From assembly GCA_037447655.1 (NCBI GenBank), contig JBBHKE010003115.1, forward strand, positions 1 to 62,000: DNA of 62,000 nucleotides. Reading direction: 5' to 3'. The DNA is from Zygnema cylindricum (taxonomy: Eukaryota > Streptophyta > Zygnematophyceae > Zygnematales > Zygnemataceae). Within the stretch, counting starts at the first letter, position 1. The number at the start of each line of letters is the position of its first letter. Made by a program: the position numbers and the translations under genes. Positions 44,305-55,578 of the stretch are shown here, piece after piece. The notes below the pieces were generated by a model. That model did not search any database, was not told the origin of the DNA, and worked only from the letters and a program-made list of their open reading frames with translations.

Positions 44305-44314
44305 NNNNNNNNNN
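44305..44314. other. Assembly gap (10 N)
   Basis: Ten undetermined bases end the heptamer array, where reads probably could not be joined. Confidence 0.98.
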
Positions 44315-46186
44315 TAAACCCCCTCCAATTGCTGTTAAATTCTCTAGTATAAATACCTACACAGAAGTTTAACTTTTTCCTTTATTAGTCTCATTGTTTT
44401 TTTTTTTGGGAACGTTCTCGGTAACGAAATCTACTAGTATAAATTTTTAGTAACCGTAAGTGAAGTTGTTACTTTTAAATTTATGTACTTCATTTCACGA
44501 CTAAAAAAATATAACTATATAACAACTAGCAATACATGTGTGTTTCATTTATATCCATAATCCCTCATGGGTTTTTTCAGCTATTGGTTGCATGTTTGAG
44601 GATACAAACAGTTGAAAGCGAAATAGCAATTTTTGTCATGATTACCAATCATAACCATTTGTCCACACTATAATAATGTGTTTTATATTTAATGCTTGCT
44701 TTTTATCAAGGTCGGTATTTTAATGTTTAATATCATTGTTGAAGTGAATGCCAATGATTTTTAAATATGATCATCTAAAGCAATGGCTCTTGCAAGGGTT
44801 TTTTTTTTTGTTACTCTGATTATTTCCTTTTTCAATTTGAAGACACATCCATAAATATGATCTCTTAAATTGTCGTTAACCTCCCCCAAATCGAAATTAT
44901 CCTCCTTCCACTTCTATGTGGCAATACTTGATGCCTCTCTTGTAATGCTTCCAGTTTCATTTTTTGTTCGTAACTTTGTTGACATGCCATTGTCGACCAA
45001 GTCTATCGCAACAAGAATGTCAACAATAATTAAATATTTCACTTTATCTCGTCAGACGTCGTCTATATTCTGGCAAAATCTTTAGTAACAGGGGTCAACA
45101 AAGTCAATCTCCACTTGTGTCATCAGATTAAGTTGGCGTCGCCACCATATTGTTGCCTCCAAAAATTTCCTCTTCACCACCTTTCCTGTGGTTGACCGAT
45201 AAAATCCTTCGCACCCCACGATGGTCGCGATGCCCATCGTGACGTTTGTGATGTCTGCGACTTATGTCTCGCCCTTTTCCTCAAGCAGCCTCTACCTCGC
45301 AGACCATTTTTTGTTATTCTTTCTTCACTGTTTGCACGATTCTCTTTCTCTATAATGAATGTCTCGAATGTGGAGATCCTTTGTATTCATGGTCCGGGGG
45401 TTGTCTTCATACTGTTCCAATCCCGGCGAGAATGGACTTATCCAAGAATCTATGCTCATGATGAGGTGAATGACTATTACCCTTCGAGCGAGATCCATGT
45501 GCACAGATGTTGTTTGTCCCCTTTCCCTTGTGAGATCTATGAGGGGAGCTTCGTTGCCTCCCAAGCGAGGTTAAGGGCAGGTGCGCTGAGAATTTCAATA
45601 GAGGGTGTGGGTGCTTGGAGCTCCTGGGAATTTTTTAGATTATTTGCATTATTTGGGTGTGTTCTTTTGAGTGAAAAGTTGACGGTGAAAATAAAGGGAC
45701 AAATGAAACGAGTTTTGCGAATGACCTGTATTGGAATTTTTTTTTTGTGCTGGGCAGTTTCAGAATTTCAAAATTTTCGACGGAAATGAAAGGTGGGAAT
45801 GTTGAGAATAACAAATTTGCGAGTTTTTCGTATATATTTGGACAATAGGAAGCTTTGTGTGATTTTGGCGAAAATTTTTGTTGACAATTGTTGTGCCAAC
45901 CTGGATGAAGGCTAACCCTCCAAATGTCGAGCGGTAGACGCTTGAGAACATCTAGTATCTCGTGCGTCAAACAAGACCTCGAGTACAGAGTGCACCCAAC
46001 CAAACCTTTGAGTATTCTGCGCGCCAAACTAAACTGTCACAGGGTAAGTTCCGTTCCGTTCATTGTTCCTCCAAAAAGTAGAATAACCTTTTTGTATTAA
46101 TTGATAATTTGTCTTAATAAATAAGATAATGTCGAGATGGATAATCACAGTTCATCTTTGTTTCCACTTCTTTTCGTCTTCTTTTT
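44315..46186. other. Noncoding region, no gene recognised
   Basis: AT-rich to about 44,860, then more balanced composition around 45,080-45,620. An open stretch there on the plus strand (45,355-45,789) and others on the minus strand show no family motif. Two tracts of T (44,398; 44,800) look like simple sequence. Confidence 0.4.
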
Positions 46187-48634
46187 TTACTTCTCTTTGT
46201 TGGTAGACTTTGCAGCGGCTTTCGCAGCCTCTTCCTCCTCCCTCCTTTTGACTTCTTCAGCCTCCAACTCCTTCTCCACCTGCTGAAGAAGAGGTCATTT
46301 TAGTCATCAAACTCTCTCCCCCTCTCTCTCTCTCTCCCCCTCTCTCTCCCTCTCTCTCCCTCTCTCTCCCCAGTTTAACTTGAAAAATAGTCGCGGAAAA
46401 CATTTCATTCCGCATAGTTTCCTATGGTTTCAAACGAGTTACAAAAGAAATTTGGCCCCCATTTCAAAAGAGGGGTTTTAGGTGATAAGAAATCTTTATG
46501 ACAGTATTTCGGATATATTTAAAAACTGGATAAACTGTCTCCTCATATCATGACTTTGAGACAAAAATGAGTGCAAGAAGATAACACTAACATGAGGACC
46601 TTCCAGTAGGAACCTCACACAGTTTTATTCCTTTACTAGAAGCAACATATGCATTTGGCAGCAAATCTGTGACGTAGCCCTCTCCCTCCCACCCATTCCC
46701 TCTCCTCTACTCCCTCCCTCCCTCACTCTCATACGAATCCCAGTCAATTGCACCCTCTCTCTGTTGCATATCTCCTTTCACTCCTTAAGAATCCCAACTG
46801 TGTCCTCTGAGCCTCTCATCCTCTCCCTCTCACCTCTTCTAGTCACTGTCCTTTGGTTCCTAACTCGTCTCCTCCCTCCACTTCTTGACCAAGGATGCCA
46901 TCCAAATTGAACTCCTGCTCCCAATTTACCCCTTTTTTCTCGTAAATCTTTTTCTTTTTTCTGCTAAACCATCCTTTGTTTCTTGTATTTTTTAATCACG
47001 AGGTCCAACCTTTCATTTCGAAAACGAAAAAAAAAAAAAAGACGCAATTAAGTAATACTAGGTGCTTCATTTTTTCCATTGAGACCAATATGAACCCCAA
47101 TTGTCAAAACATGCATAGTTAAAGACTCCTATAGGACAAATTTTACCGACTTAAACGACAAACATAAAAGTTCAAAATACTGATGGAGAGGTTGTTGGAG
47201 AACTGTCCACTTTGGACTCCACACGTGTGTATCGCGCTGTAAGGTGGTTCGCCAGTGCGCCACTAATCGCCGTATAAATACGGCATTAGGTGCTTGCGTA
47301 CACATCGGCCGGGTAGCTCAGTTGGTGGAGCTAGTGTACAGTTTGCACAGGTCGCGGGTTTGATCCCCGGCTTGGCCATTTTCCAAAGTTAACACTTTGG
47401 CGCCCATGCGATAAGTTGAATATCGCCGATTTCCAATAGAGGTCTTTTACCTCTACCACGGGCTCCTCCTCTATTGGTGCTTCTTCTTGAATGGGTTTCG
47501 CCTTCTTCGAAGCCAAAAAGGATGGGAGAACCTGCCATTTTATTTTTCAAAAAACATTATAATTTCAAAATAAGATTTCAAGTGTTTTCTGAATAGATTT
47601 CATGATTTTTTAAAACTGTGGGATAGTTTGGAAAAATTTACGTGTTTCAGCACAAAATAAGCTATTTTCTTACCTATAGTCACCCACGAAGTCGGAGAGA
47701 TTGTCCCTTTTTCTGCTTTATCCAGTCTAATTCACAAAGGCAAGTCCTTTCCAGGTTTTAAAAACCTATTTTGGTTAGAAGCATGATTTCAAAAGAGTTT
47801 GTGTGACACCCCATTTCTGACTCCATTTCGCTTAATTACCTATTACTTATTCACTGTTTTTTATTATTTTCCTACCTCGAGAGGGCCAGTTCCCACTCTC
47901 TTTGCCAAAATTCCCTCCAAAAGAGCCTGTAGACCTTCTGCGGTAAATTCCCTCCCTAAAAAGACAATTCTTTTTCTCGCGGGACTTATGACCACGACTG
48001 TCGGGAGACTGCCAGGTGGCACTCCGAGAATGATCGAAAACCTGAATGCTTTTCGATATCGATCAACGAGAAGGAAATTGTCCTCCATTCACCTGAACTG
48101 AGGCAACTTTCCGCAGATTGTCGAGAGCTTTAGAGGGGCCTTCGAAAAGAGCAATTACACAGAGTCTGGGAGAGAGAAAGAAAAGAAGGCGGAAAGAAAA
48201 GAGCAGAAAAGAAAGAGGGAAGGAAAGGAGGAACAAAAAGAGGGGAAAAAAAAGATGGAAGGATAAGAGGGAAAGTAGAGGGGGTTTAGGAAACGAGGAA
48301 AAAGGGAATAAATGGAGGGTCGAGGATAAAGGGTTGGGGTTTGGATCGGAAGGGAGTTGAGGAAGGGGGAATGGAGATGAGGATGAGGGGAGAAGTCGGG
48401 GGAGGAGTGAAGAGAGGGGGAGGGAGGGGGGGACAAGGGAGAGGAGAGAGCAAGAGGAGTGGACGGAATGAGAAAAAGGTACACGAGAGTCAATTCTTTC
48501 TTTTACGAAAATATTCACATTACATACTTGCCCTCACTGATGCAAAATTTCCCAAAATCCTCGTCATCGACAAGTTCTGGAATATCCACGGATGTATCAG
48601 GATCTCCCTCCAGTCCAATGGCAAAACTTGCCAT
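46187..48634 (-). CDS. Thioredoxin-fold-like protein, C-terminal exons
   Basis: Exon 48,634-48,528 gives FAIGLEGDPDTSVDIPELVD and ends GGCAA before GTATGT. Exon 48,165 to about 47,876 starts after CTCTCCCAG, completes Lys and gives LCVIALFEGPSKALDNLRKV; later in it come ILGVPPGSLPTVVVISPARK and FTAEGLQALLEGILAKR, ending CTCGAG before GTAGGA. Exon 47,531-47,451 gives LPSFLASKKAKPIQEEAPIE and ends in GAG before GTAAAA. The last exon 46,279-46,187 is EKELEAEEVKRREEEE-like and ends TAA. Phases fit between exons. Within the second exon (about 48,030-48,090) the best frame changes twice, so either there are two single-base errors or the copy is decaying. The strand-helix pattern with Pro before a beta strand suits a non-catalytic thioredoxin fold as in PDI or ERdj/DnaJ-type ER proteins. 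The family is not certain; the 5' end was not found. Confidence 0.5.
46315..46372. repeat. CT-rich microsatellite in the intron
   Basis: CTCTCTCCC and CTCTCT units for about 58 bases, in the last intron of the thioredoxin-like gene. Confidence 0.9.
47307..47378 (+). tRNA. tRNA-like gene, probably a pseudogene or SINE head
   Basis: GGCCGGG (47,307-47,313) pairs with CTTGGCC (47,371-47,377) in seven positions, two of them G-U. The D arm GCTC/GAGC has an AGTTGGTG loop. The A box TAGCTCAGTTGG and a B-box-like GGTTTGATCCC are present, and TTTT follows at 47,379-47,382. The T stem has one mismatch. The anticodon arm is weak (about four pairs) and its loop ACAGTTT would place AGT as anticodon but lacks U33. 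It lies antisense within an intron of the thioredoxin-like gene. Confidence 0.5.
48170..48475. repeat. G/A-rich intron tract
   Basis: About 300 bases are almost all purine on the plus strand, in an intron (48,527-48,166) of the minus-strand gene. The C/T-rich sense strand supplies the pyrimidine tract before the exon at 48,165. Confidence 0.85.
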
Positions 48635-48709
48635 CTGTCTCCCCCTCCAAAAATGAGAACCTCACACCTTATCTTAAGCAAAAATGTAGAAAGTATTATG
48701 TGACTCATC

Positions 48710-49424
48710 CTTCAAAATCTACCCAGAAACTCTAGCTTTGTCCTAACATGGGCAACAATAGCTAAGCATCGAAACTATTAAACTTTGGAAACTTTGGTCC
48801 AGGATCCTTAAGGAATCCACTATATAATTGGTTTGGCCATTCAGACAACTATGAGTACCTACTAGTAGTATCTGATTTGGATATAGATGAGTATCAATAG
48901 ATAAGCTGAAGTGGACCAATCATCAGTCTACGTGGGCATCAATGAACTTTACACATAGGGAAAAAGTTTGCATGGTACATGCGGAGAGCAGAGAAACAAA
49001 AATATGTCTGAAGTAATAAAGCAATAAATGAAACAAAAAAAAGAAAAACAGAAACTCGGAAGTGCCAAAAAAATTTGGTTCCACATCTAAAACTCGTATT
49101 TAAAGTAGGGAATTTGAATCCTATTTCGTAAAGTTCCTTGCAGGTTCAAACAAACCATAGAAAGTTACAAATAACAAAAAAAATGTTTTTTGCCTGAGTC
49201 AAAATTGCAGAAAGTTGGGGAAATTTGAGTGGTCCTTCATAGTGATTGACAGACATTTGAAGCCTCAATGGATCTTCCCCCGAAGGTTGAGCAAGCATAA
49301 AGATGAGCTGAAGAAACCACCCAATCTAAAGCAGTAGGGTTTCATATCAAAGACTTCAAGCGATAATCGACAATAAGGAATAGAAAAGGATAAACATGGG
49401 CAAGAGAATTGCGCAGATAACCAT
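48710..49424. other. Spacer, no gene recognised
   Basis: Possibly intron or upstream region of the thioredoxin-like gene. I see no exon with clear boundaries. Confidence 0.35.
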
Positions 49425-50096
49425 CCGAGGATAGAGGATCGTGGATCATAGAACGAGGATCGAGGATCGAGGATTGAGGATTGAGGATCGAGGAACGTGG
49501 ATTGAGGATCGAGGATCGAGATCGAGGGATCGAAGAATTGAGGATTGTGGATCGTGGATCGTGGATCGAGAATCGTGGATCGAGAATCGAGGATCGGGGA
49601 TCGAGGATCGTGGATCATGGATCGTGGATCAAGGATCGATGATCGAGGATTGAGGATTGAGGATCGTGGATCATGGATTGTGGATCTTGGATCGAAGGAG
49701 GATCGAGGATCGAGGATCGGGGATCGAGAATCGAGGATAGAGAATCGTGGATCATGGAACGAGGATCGAGGATCGAGGATTGAGGATTGAAGATTGAGGA
49801 ACGTGGATCGTGGATTGAGGATCGAAGATCGAGATCGAGGGATCAAGGGATCGAGGGATCGAAGGATCGTGGATCAAGGATCGAGGATCAAGAATCGAGG
49901 ATTGTGGATCGAATATTGAAATCGTGGATGGTGGATCGAGGATCGAGGATCTAGAATGGAGGATCGTGGATAGTGGATCGTGGATCGTGGATCGATGATA
50001 GAGGATCGATGATCGAGGATCATGGAATGAGGATCGTGGATCGAGGATCGAGGATTGAGGATTGAGGATCGTGGATCGAGGATTAAGACAAGATAT
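49425..50096. repeat. Second heptamer satellite (GATCGAG)n
   Basis: Same unit and variants as 43,143-44,304 (GGATCGA, GGATCGT, GGATCAT), more degenerate, with extra insertions such as GAGATCGAGGGATCGA. About 670 bp. The long open frames inside are artefacts of the 7-bp period. Confidence 0.93.
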
Positions 50097-51340
50097 AAAG
50101 CATAAGATACTAAAATAAACAGACTTGCGCTTAAAACAGATTGGAAACCATTGAAGAACAACACAAACACAATCATCAAAACGAGGCAAGTGTTTACTGT
50201 ATCAGTTCCATTGCCTACATTTATTTTGAGACCATTGATGGTTTATTGACTAAGTCCCTGATTTGAATGAGCATCGGCACAAAATTCCCCAGTCACATTA
50301 AACAATGAAACCAAAAATTTTACCCACATCGGCCAACGTTAGTTTTGGTGTGCAAAAATGTGTGGAAACACTATACGTAGTTTCTCTGTTTTAGAAAACT
50401 AATCAATTAAAATACACGCAGAAAAACTTAACTTTAAAAAAAAAAAATACTTTCAAGTAAAACGATTGCAAACTCTGTATTTATGAATACAAGACAGAAA
50501 AAGTTAACTTCAATGACAAAATATTATTATCACGTAAAACGATTGGAAACTCTGAATTTATGAAAACAAGACAAAGAAAAGTTAACATTTACAAATATAT
50601 TCTTGTCATGTAGAACCAGGCATCAGAGGGCATATCCTTGAAACCAACGCTCCAGTTATAAAGAGAGAATATGAATGTTTGGATTTATCCATTACCCAAC
50701 TTACCCATGTTATCCATGTTTGAGCGTAGATCTTTGAGTTTAAGAAATAATTTTGAAAAATAATATTTGGGCTCAATTAAGAATGCTTGAGTTTGAGAAA
50801 TTAATGTGGGGTTCAAAAAACAATGTTTGGGTTTAAGAAATAAAGTTCGAGAATGAGACATTATATTGGGTTTAGGGAATGATGTTTGGGACTCAGATAT
50901 AATATTCAGTTTCAAAACTTTGCCAAGTCATGAATCTGCGTGATTAAAATTAATTACGAATGGATAGAGCACAGAAGTAGAGTACAGATTTGTGTACGGA
51001 GTGGTAATGCACCCTGGAACGGTAACAAACGTGATATGAAACTGTGAGAACGGTAACAGTGGACCAAAACTATGGAGCGGCGATAGTAAACCCGTACTAC
51101 AGAGTACAGAAGTAGAGTACAGATTAGTGTACAGAGAATTAATTAACTGTGGAGCGGTCACGGTAATGACACAAAACTGTGGGAACGGTAACAGTGGTAA
51201 AATAATGTGGAGCGGTAACTGTGGTCCCACGAAACTGTGGAGCGTTAAAGGGGGGAAGAGGGGGAGGGAGAGGGGGAGGGTTAGGGGGAGGTGGGAAGAA
51301 AAAGGGAGAGGGAGAGGTAGTGAAGGAGAGAGAGGGAACA
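50097..51340. other. Noncoding spacer with minor repeats
   Basis: A weak repeat of about 40 bp (GTTTGGGTTTAAGAAAT, GTTTGAGAAATTAATG) occurs at about 50,735-50,905. Units with GTAGAGTACAGATT and GGAACGGTAACAGTGG recur at 50,960-51,250. A G/A-rich tract follows at 51,245-51,340. No gene is recognised. Confidence 0.5.
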
Positions 51341-51834
51341 ATAATATATTAAGTTTTATTTTATATTATATTTTTTATTATACTCTATTGTGTACTCTAT
51401 TATATTTTATATTACAATAGAATCAGTATCGGACTCATGTTGTGACCGCCTTGTATACATTGTAACTTACAGGTTTGGACTCCGAAGGTTTTTTCGACTT
51501 CTCAACCATCCAATCTGGTTGGGAATCCGCTTAGGCTTGAATTCTAAATCTATCTAAAATCTATTTTTCCTCCATTATCACTTCCACCTGCCACGTCAGC
51601 AGGCCCCAACCTATCTGAAGGATGGCTGTCCACATTTCCAGACGATCTCTTAACTACTCCACTGACTATTGCTAGTCCCCTCATTAGCCCTTCCCCTAGC
51701 GAGAGCAACAAGAGGTAGAGGTGGTACGAGCTCGAGGGAGAGGGAGAAAGAGAGAGAGAGAGAGAGACAGAGAGAGAGTGACAGAGAGAGAGAGAAAGAG
51801 AGGGGGGGAGTGAGAGAGACTGACCTCGGTTCTC

Positions 51835-52000
51835 GTATAAGAGCAATTCGATGGAGGAGAGATTTTTTCACATTTCTGACGAGAGAGATTCCCTCCTTGA
51901 GTAACTCAGAGAGGGCCAATCCGGAGACTATTTTTTCCACCATCAACATGTGCGGTTTAAGGCGCTTTATCTCCTCCAAAAATGTGCTGGAAGCTGTGTC
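51835..52000 (-). CDS. Exon resembling the chaperonin-like domain of FAB1/PIKfyve lipid kinase
   Basis: Starts after TCTCCCAG at 52,000 and ends before GTCAGTC at 51,835. It reads FLEEIKRLKPHMLMVEKIV, then LLKEGISLVRNVKKSLLHRI. In FAB1/PIKfyve the TCP-1-like segment has the pattern of a residue run leading to LLVEK-VS, then LL-GISLVLN-K, then L-RIAR, and this exon fits it over about 45 residues. FAB1 converts phosphatidylinositol 3-phosphate to the 3,5-bisphosphate on endosome and vacuole membranes. Only this exon is supported; neighbouring exons were not found, so it may be a stray or duplicated exon. A possible further exon lies at 51,713-51,590. Confidence 0.45.
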
Positions 52001-52111
52001 CTGGGAGGGGAGAGGGAAGGGAGAGGGAGGGGAGAGGGAGGGGATGAGAGTGAGAGAGAGAGAGGGAAGGGAGGGAGAGAGAGGGATAGAGAGACAGCAA
52101 GAGAGACAGCT

Positions 52112-52158
52112 GTTTTATCTCCTCTGAAAGAGCTCTGAAGGGTGGGTCCTGGGGGCAG
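52112..52158 (-). pseudogene. Duplicate of the start of the FAB1-like exon
   Basis: On the minus strand, after CCCCCAG, GACCCACCCTTCAGAGCTCT then TTCAGAGGAGATAAAACAG parallels the true exon head GACACAGCTTCCAGCACATT then TTTGGAGGAGATAAAGCG. It stops there and runs into a CT microsatellite. It looks like a partial, diverged tandem duplication. Confidence 0.5.
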
Positions 52159-52189
52159 GAAAGAGAGAGGATGAGGGGGGAGAGAGGGG

Positions 52190-52405
<216 letters not shown>

Positions 52406-52662
52406 TTAGGAATTGTCCTGCATTGTCCACATGGTCCGTCAGCATGCTGCCACGTGGTAGTCAGTGCCAGCTGGCATGTTGGCAAGTTTTGTCAGTTTAC
52501 TCAGACGGATTCCATGCAAAACCCTTCCTCCCTGCCCGCCCTCTCCTGCTTTTAAAATAAGCTAATCGAGAGAGAAGGCGAATAAGAACCCAAAACCTGA
52601 GAAAACAAAAACTGAGAAAACAGAAACTGAAAAAGCAAAAAGTGAGGGAGAGCGCGTCTTAC

Positions 52663-52968
52663 CAGTGGAGTGATGACAGGTGTTCCTGCAGGAGACGCTG
52701 CGACAGCTGGCGCCGGCGGAGTCGCGGGAGCATTGCCCGTCACAGCCGGCGCCCCCGCCTCCTCGATCGTCAGCTTCCGTACGGCCGGCTCAGCAATGGG
52801 ACGAACAGGCGCCACGTGGCAAGTCTTGGTGGTGCGAAGCCGCACACTGGCGACGCTGGTTGGAGGCTCTGCACGAAGGCCATGGAAGACGAGTCCATCG
52901 GGAGAAGTACCAGAAACGGAGTAGGACAAGTGTGACAAAAGAACCGACGGTTGCAGGGCTTGCGCCAT
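52663..52968 (-). CDS. First exon of a probable plastid-targeted protein
   Basis: ATG at 52,968 opens 102 codons, ending ACTCCACTG before GTAAGACG, a good donor. The start MAQALQPSVLLSHLSYSVSG and the following Ser/Thr/Arg-rich, acid-poor region resemble a chloroplast transit peptide. The exon then turns Ala/Pro-rich (VRKLTIEEAGAPAVTG...). It is GC-rich compared with its surroundings. The rest of the gene was not found downstream; GA microsatellites follow, and it need not belong to the FAB1-like exon. Plastid targeting is inference from composition. Confidence 0.5.
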
Positions 52969-53228
52969 TAAAGAGGAAAATAAAAGGGAAAAGTGGCGAT
53001 GAGAGTGGCAGAAAGACAGGAGGACGGATCAAAACGATGGGAGAGGGGAAGTAGGAGATTCAAAATCTGGCTCGTGGAGAAGCGTTTAAACGTAGGGGAA
53101 GTGAGACGCGTTCGTGTATGGGGAAGCCTGTTGCCGATACAGCAGTGCCACGAAACTGTGGAACGATAATAGTGGTGCGGTACTGTCAAGTACAGAAACG
53201 AGTCCGGAGTTAAAGGTACAGACTAGTA

Positions 53229-53426
53229 CACCGCCAATCGCTATTAGAGTCAAGGATTAAATAGCGTCAAAAAAAAATTAGCGTTATTGATTCTAATTTA
53301 GTGCCTGAGACGTGGCAGATTATGGTCCACGTCTTTAAATAGCATTATTAATTCTATTTCAGGTTTTGGGGTCAAAATTTAGGGGCACCGGATTAGCGTT
53401 ATATACTCCAATAGCGATTGGCGGTG
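53229..53426. mobile_element. Intact TA-flanked MITE, 198 bp
   Basis: The left end CACCGCCAATCGCTATTAGAG and the right end, read in reverse complement, CACCGCCAATCGCTATTGGAG match with one mismatch over at least 22 bp. TA lies on both sides (53,227-53,228 and 53,427-53,428). Internal GACGTGGCAGATTATGGTCC links it to the elements at 18,357. No coding capacity. The TA target suits a Tc1/mariner-type transposase in trans, though the ends are not the usual Stowaway sequence. Confidence 0.8.
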
Positions 53427-53470
53427 TACTGTACAGTACTGTACTGTACTGTAGTATATTCTTTTGCGCT
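53427..53470. repeat. TACTG microsatellite
   Basis: TACTGTACAGTACTGTACTG-type short repeats directly after the MITE. Confidence 0.8.
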
Positions 53471-53599
53471 TAAACATAGAATAGAGTGACCGTATACACT
53501 AATTTAGTAAGCGGTCAAAAACTGTCCACGTATTATCGAATTTAAATTAGAATTGCTAACGCTAAACTAAACCCCACGCTATACGTTCCTTAACGCCAA

Positions 53600-54260
53600 T
53601 AAAGGTTCCCGACGTAACCTCCTGCCAAGCGCCATCGGCTGCCGTGGAAGCTCTGAAGAGAGTGACGAGCTCAAGCAAATTGTGGAGCCAGAGTGTGGTG
53701 CAGTCAACGCCCAAAAGACTGCAATTCTAACCAACTTGTTCACATAAGAAATAGTAGCCTGTTAGTAGTAGTAGTAGTAGTAGTTTTAGTATTGGTTAGT
53801 AGCCTGTAGTAATCGTAGATAGTAGCCTGTTATGCTTTCACTCAATTTTTAAAACGCTCTTACCTCGCTCTGGTGTTCGATTTCTTTCTTTACTCTTTCT
53901 TTTTTTTCTTTCTTTCTTTCCAAGTTTCAGCCGACCAGTGCCACTGAATCAGCATGTGAGTTTGACTTTAGAAAGAATAAATAAAACGAAAAACTATCCC
54001 TGAGTTTGCAATAGATTTGTGTATATTTATCTTCTTACCATTTACTTGCTGTTTGTTTTTGCTCTTTCTTGCCAGGCTCGTGCTAAAAAATATTAAAGCA
54101 GTTGCGATCTCTCTATTGCTTCACTTTGTTTCATGTTTTTCCGCAATATTTTTGTGTGCAGAAGCCATGGAGCCTTCACAAACTGCTATCCCTTATGAAG
54201 ATGGAAATCCAGTGACTTTGCAACAACAGCAGAATAATAACTTTGCCACTGTCCTGAAAG
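53600..54260 (+). CDS. Start of an unrecognised gene: untranslated exon and first coding exon
   Basis: A leader exon ends ATCAGCAT before GTGAGT at 53,955. The next exon starts after TTTGTGTGCAG at 54,162; its ATG at 54,167 opens MEPSQTAIPYEDGNPVTLQQ, then QQNNNFATVLK, and it ends AAAG before GTTAGT at 54,261. An intron in the 5' leader and the Gln/Asn-rich N-terminus suggest a regulatory protein, but I recognise no family. Later exons may include 55,420-55,578 or 57,120-57,425. An (AGT)n run at 53,763-53,783 lies in the leader region. Confidence 0.4.
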
Positions 54261-55404
54261 GTTAGTTGTATCAATCATGTTTCCATTTAAAGTGATTAAT
54301 TCACTCTCTATGAACTACATTTGTTTAAGTTTATTTCACTAGTACTTGTTAAGTTTCATTGTCTATGATATTTGTTCATGTTCTCTTCATACTCCTTCGG
54401 ATACGTTCAACACTTTTAAGCCAATGGTTTAAATTGTTTAATTACTTCATTTTAATGTCATTTTATCATGTTTTTTTTGTCATTTTGCGTTTTTTTTTCG
54501 TCATTTTATCATGCCATAGGACCAGATTGAAGTGTTGATACTTATCTGTTTTTGTTCCGGTAATGCGATCTCAAAGGGATTTATTCACCAAAGACATGAT
54601 CCTGGAAAATGTTGTTGTAACGTATAGTATATTTTCCTTCTGATCGTTCAATGCATATTGTTATTAATAAACCTTGCCCAGTATTAGTGTACATTGCGTT
54701 AGCAAGTGAAAAAAACAGATTTAGCTGTTTCACCATACAAACCAATATGGATGCTCAATTCATAAATAGTGTGGGGCTCATGTGTGGTGGTAAAGTGTAG
54801 TATTGAAGGCAGCAAAGCGCATTTTAGTTTCAAAGCAATTTTTTAGCCCGCACGCAATCTACGGTGCTAAAGCACCAGTGCCGAAAAAAAAAAAAGTGTG
54901 GATAACTTGTTCTCAAAACCTAAAAAATTACATGAATAGTTTATCAATGCATGTTCAACTGCCGCACGGTAAAACACTGGTAACAATTTACAACATCGTT
55001 AACTTCTTAGTCTTTTTATTCTTGCCTTTTACCACCGTCATCATTGATCTTAGAGAACTTGCGGGTATTAGCTAACTGGTTTTATGGTTCAGAAAATGAA
55101 TTGGAAGTGGAGGTAGAGCCTCAGCGAAAAAAGTGACAAGAACACATACCATGGGGAATCACTTCAGAAGAGCCAATGAATTTCAAAAATCCTACAGCCT
55201 CTGCATCAAATATTTCACATTTCACAACATTTATGGTTGTTGTTTTCACCGAAAGTCAGGTGCATGTTTGTTGTGTGTCCAGTTAGTGTGTGTTCAGTTA
55301 GTGTGTGTTCAATATATTTGCTTATGATGGTTACGATACTTTCAAGAATTTCTTGTTCTCATTGCACTTGATTCTCCAATTCTCCATTTTTCCTTTCCTC
55401 GGGC

Positions 55405-55578
55405 GATATTTTGAAAATCGGTTCTATGAAGATATACGGCAACCTTTTGTAATGGAAAGCACCCCATTGGGCTCTGTACGTTTAGCAGCCGGTCCTGCTC
55501 CATTGAGGCCATCATTTGCTGTGATAGAAGATGACAGTAAGCCTCAGCTTCGAGATCTTGTATCCTCCATCACATGAC
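55405..55578 (+). CDS. Possible exon of an unrecognised gene
   Basis: The frame gives RYFENRFYEDIRQPFVMEST, then a Pro/Ala-rich stretch PLGSVRLAAGPAPLRPSFAV, and ends in a stop at 55,576. The amino-acid mix is gene-like and unlike the AT-rich spacers, but the splice sites are unclear and no domain is known to me. It could be a late exon of the gene starting at 54,167. Confidence 0.3.

Noticed and set aside
43096-44328. Long open frames on both strands encoding RGSRIED or ILDPRSS heptads
   Set aside because: They come from a 7-bp tandem repeat that lacks stops in every frame. No start context, splice sites or domain support a gene.
45355-45789. Plus-strand frame of 144 codons starting ATGAATGTCTCG
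   Set aside because: No recognisable domain, equally long frames on the other strand, and a Phe/Ile-rich end without gene-like features. It could not be supported.
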